DNA of 7,351 nucleotides, from the NCBI GenBank assembly GCA_913053815.1, contig CAJXGK010000085.1:1-7351 (forward strand). The letters run 5' to 3'. Each line of letters starts with the position of its first letter. The stretch's first letter is position 1. Made by a program: the position numbers and the translations under genes. This document shows, piece after piece, positions 5,612-7,351 of this stretch. This DNA comes from an uncultured Rhodanobacteraceae bacterium. GTDB taxonomy: Bacteria; Pseudomonadota; Gammaproteobacteria; Xanthomonadales; Rhodanobacteraceae. A model generated the notes under the pieces. That model worked only from the letters and a program-made list of their open reading frames with translations. It was not told the DNA's origin and searched no databases.

Positions 5612-7351
5612 TCAGAATTTCAACGAAGCTTGCATGTAGGCGAAGCGTCCCGGCAAGTCATAGTTGGACGCGTCGTAACCATTCAGCGAGCACGACAGAC
5701 ATACCGGTGGATCTTTGGCCAACAGATTGTTGATACCCGCGCTGATGTCGAGGTTCTTAATGTACGGTACCCTCCAGTTCAGCCGCACATCCTGGTAGGT
5801 CACGGCACCTAGGTGGTGGGTATTGTTGGGACCGTTGCAGATCGGGAATCCAACCGCAGCGTCGCAGCGTTCGGTTAAATCGCTCATGTAGCGCAGACGC
5901 CAGTCGGCCGACCAGTTACCCATGGACCAGGTGAAGTCATTGACTGCGCGCCAACGAGGAATGCCGCTGTCGTTGACCTCGACCCCCACCCCACGCGGAT
6001 TGAATTGTCCCGGTGAGTTTTGCTGGCGATAACGGTTCACGTAGGTGGTGCCGAAGTGGTTGGCAAAGCGGCCCCATGAGGTTGCGGGAAGCTGCCAGGT
6101 GAACGAGAAATCAAATCCCGAGGTATCGATCCGGCCAATATTGCGCAGGGTATTGTTGAAGCCGTTGATATTGCCGGTGGCGTTGCGGCTGATGCCCTGG
6201 CAGAAGGTCGAAGTGGGGGTAGCACTGGCGACACATTTGTTGAGCTGGGTCTGCGCATCCAGCGACTGGATCGCATTACGGATGGTGATGCGATAGTAGT
6301 TGAAGCTGAATTCCATCTTGTTCGACCAGGCTTGGCCGATCGCCCAGCCCGGGCTGTACACCGCGCCCCAAGTCAGGCTGCGCGAGGTTTCCGGTTGCAG
6401 ATTACGATTGCCACCGGTGGTGACGGAAATCTGCGGATTGGGCTGGCTGTAGCTGGCGGGAACCCCTAACGCGGTGCAATTGGCAGCCGTTTGCGAATTA
6501 CCGATCGGAGCCGAACAGGGATCCTGCAGGACCGCGTCGAAGCGTGCCGGCGAGCCGAACAATTCACCAATGGACGGAGCCCGGAAACCTTGGGCCCAGG
6601 TACTGCGCAGGGTCAGAGAACGTACCACTTGCCAACGTATCCCCAGCTTGTTGTTGGTGGTACTGCCGAAGGTCGAATAATTTGAATAGCGTGAAGCCAC
6701 ATCGAAGTCCAGGGACTTGGCAAACGGGGCGTCCTTGAGGATCGGTGCGTTCAATTCGACGTAGTACTCGTTCACTGAGTACGAACCGGAAGTGGGCAGT
6801 GAGGGTACGCCATTGGATTCTCCGGCAACCACTACCGCATCAGGTTGATAGGAGCCGCTGGCATTGCGGTGCTCATAACCGGTGGCGAAACGTAGTTTGC
6901 CGGCGGGTAGCTGCAACAATGGACCACTCAGGTTGGCCGTGTACAGCTCGATGTCGTTGGCGCTGGTGTCGTGCTCGATGTAGCCGATGTAGGCCAGCAT
7001 CGCTGGGGTGATGGTCCCCGGGCCGCCGAACAGATTGAGTGGTACACATGAACCGGTGCACTGACTGATCGGCCCGAGGGCGCGCTTGATGTGGGCAATG
7101 TTGTAGGTGCCTCGCACGGTCTGTATCGCGTTGTTGCTGCCCCGGGAATAATTCACATCCCAGTAGTAATCGTTGTCACCCCTGCTAAAGCTGCCGGTCA
7201 GCCCGGTTGCGAATTCCCAGGTGTTCACATTCTGGGTAAATACCCGTGGGCCGCCTTCGATTGGGCGGCGACCGATGAGGATCAGATTACCAGTCGATGG
7301 ATTGGCGTTCAGGGTGTACCCGAAGGGGTTATACGGATTGGTGACATCCAC
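5612..7351 (-). CDS. TonB-dependent outer-membrane receptor, C-terminal 579 residues (5' end outside window)
   Basis: The frame is open to the window edge, where the first codon is GTG reading V/M-DVTNPYNPFG, an internal sequence and not a start. The fragment is beta-barrel: alternating aromatic strands (YYWDVNYSRG, KLRFATGYEHR, NEYYVELNAP, NKMEFSFNYYRITI, WRLRYMSDLTER), the TBDR motif TWAQGFRAPSIGELF (251-265), NLQPETSRSLTWGAVY (317-332), and a C-terminal strand ending in Phe (MQASLKF), the BAM insertion signal. The plug domain, TonB box and signal peptide must lie beyond 7351; full-length relatives often exceed 900 residues. Such receptors import siderophores, vitamins or glycans using TonB-ExbBD energy; the ligand cannot be told from this part. 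Ten cysteines fall in five close pairs (98/102, 279/292, 373/384, 496/505, 551/554), probably disulfides in surface loops. The C-terminal PPVCLSCSLNGYDASNYDLP block is typical of Xanthomonadales-type receptors. It converges on the dsbA operon and has its own terminator. Confidence 0.92.
   Translation of the reverse strand: MDVTNPYNPFGYTLNANPSTGNLILIGRRPIEGGPRVFTQNVNTWEFATGLTGSFSRGDNDYYWDVNYSRGSNNAIQTVRGTYNIAHIKRALGPISQCTGSCVPLNLFGGPGTITPAMLAYIGYIEHDTSANDIELYTANLSGPLLQLPAGKLRFATGYEHRNASGSYQPDAVVVAGESNGVPSLPTSGSYSVNEYYVELNAPILKDAPFAKSLDFDVASRYSNYSTFGSTTNNKLGIRWQVVRSLTLRSTWAQGFRAPSIGELFGSPARFDAVLQDPCSAPIGNSQTAANCTALGVPASYSQPNPQISVTTGGNRNLQPETSRSLTWGAVYSPGWAIGQAWSNKMEFSFNYYRITIRNAIQSLDAQTQLNKCVASATPTSTFCQGISRNATGNINGFNNTLRNIGRIDTSGFDFSFTWQLPATSWGRFANHFGTTYVNRYRQQNSPGQFNPRGVGVEVNDSGIPRWRAVNDFTWSMGNWSADWRLRYMSDLTERCDAAVGFPICNGPNNTHHLGAVTYQDVRLNWRVPYIKNLDISAGINNLLAKDPPVCLSCSLNGYDASNYDLPGRFAYMQASLKF

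Noticed and set aside
7340..7351. GTG at the right edge as the start of the TonB-dependent receptor
   Set aside because: The sequence there (DVTNPYNPFG) is typical of the interior of such receptors; there is no signal peptide, TonB box or plug domain after it.

Overview
The window looks like a chromosomal segment of a gammaproteobacterium, most likely of the Xanthomonadales (Lysobacterales) type. The basis is an engB / dsbA / dsbA / endonuclease-exonuclease-phosphatase order that resembles the region I recall from Xanthomonas-like bacteria and pseudomonads, a cysteine-bearing TonB-dependent receptor of the style common in that order, and short palindromic intergenic repeats of the ATTCCCGC...GCGGGAAT kind. 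GC content is moderate by eye and was not computed. The taxonomic call rests on recognition, not on a search.

Layout. Positions 1-40 hold the tail of an intergenic palindromic repeat. On the minus strand, 393-1169 is bioD (dethiobiotin synthase), followed with a short overlap by a small conserved-looking hypothetical gene (86-421). Divergent from bioD, with start codons only about 35 bp apart, is a GAF-domain free methionine-(R)-sulfoxide reductase (1204-1695, plus). Positions 1696-1975, between this gene and the converging engB, carry three hairpin repeats, two of them inside a longer imperfect direct repeat. The GTPase gene engB occupies 1976-2635 on the minus strand. Divergent from engB, a near-consensus sigma-70 promoter (2644-2672) leads into a short ORF (2730-2945) that may be the remains of a cytochrome c4 gene. 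Two tandem DsbA-family genes follow: a lipoprotein with a CPAC centre (2997-3899) and a classical periplasmic DsbA with CPHC (3921-4577). Next is an endonuclease/exonuclease/phosphatase-family gene that is broken by about 115 bp of foreign-looking sequence (4606-5503). A clear rho-independent terminator (5558-5585) serves the last gene, a TonB-dependent outer-membrane receptor on the minus strand (5612 to the right edge), of which only the C-terminal 579 residues are present.

Function. The coherent theme of the right half is envelope protein folding and redox: two thiol oxidoreductases exported from one transcript, a possible lost c-type cytochrome, and a receptor with five closely spaced cysteine pairs that could be DsbA substrates. 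The left half is housekeeping (biotin synthesis, methionine sulfoxide repair, ribosome assembly). I see no phage, CRISPR, tRNA, rRNA or defence system. The most interesting features are the two apparent gene-decay events in the dsbA transcription unit and the unidentified insert in the nuclease-family gene.
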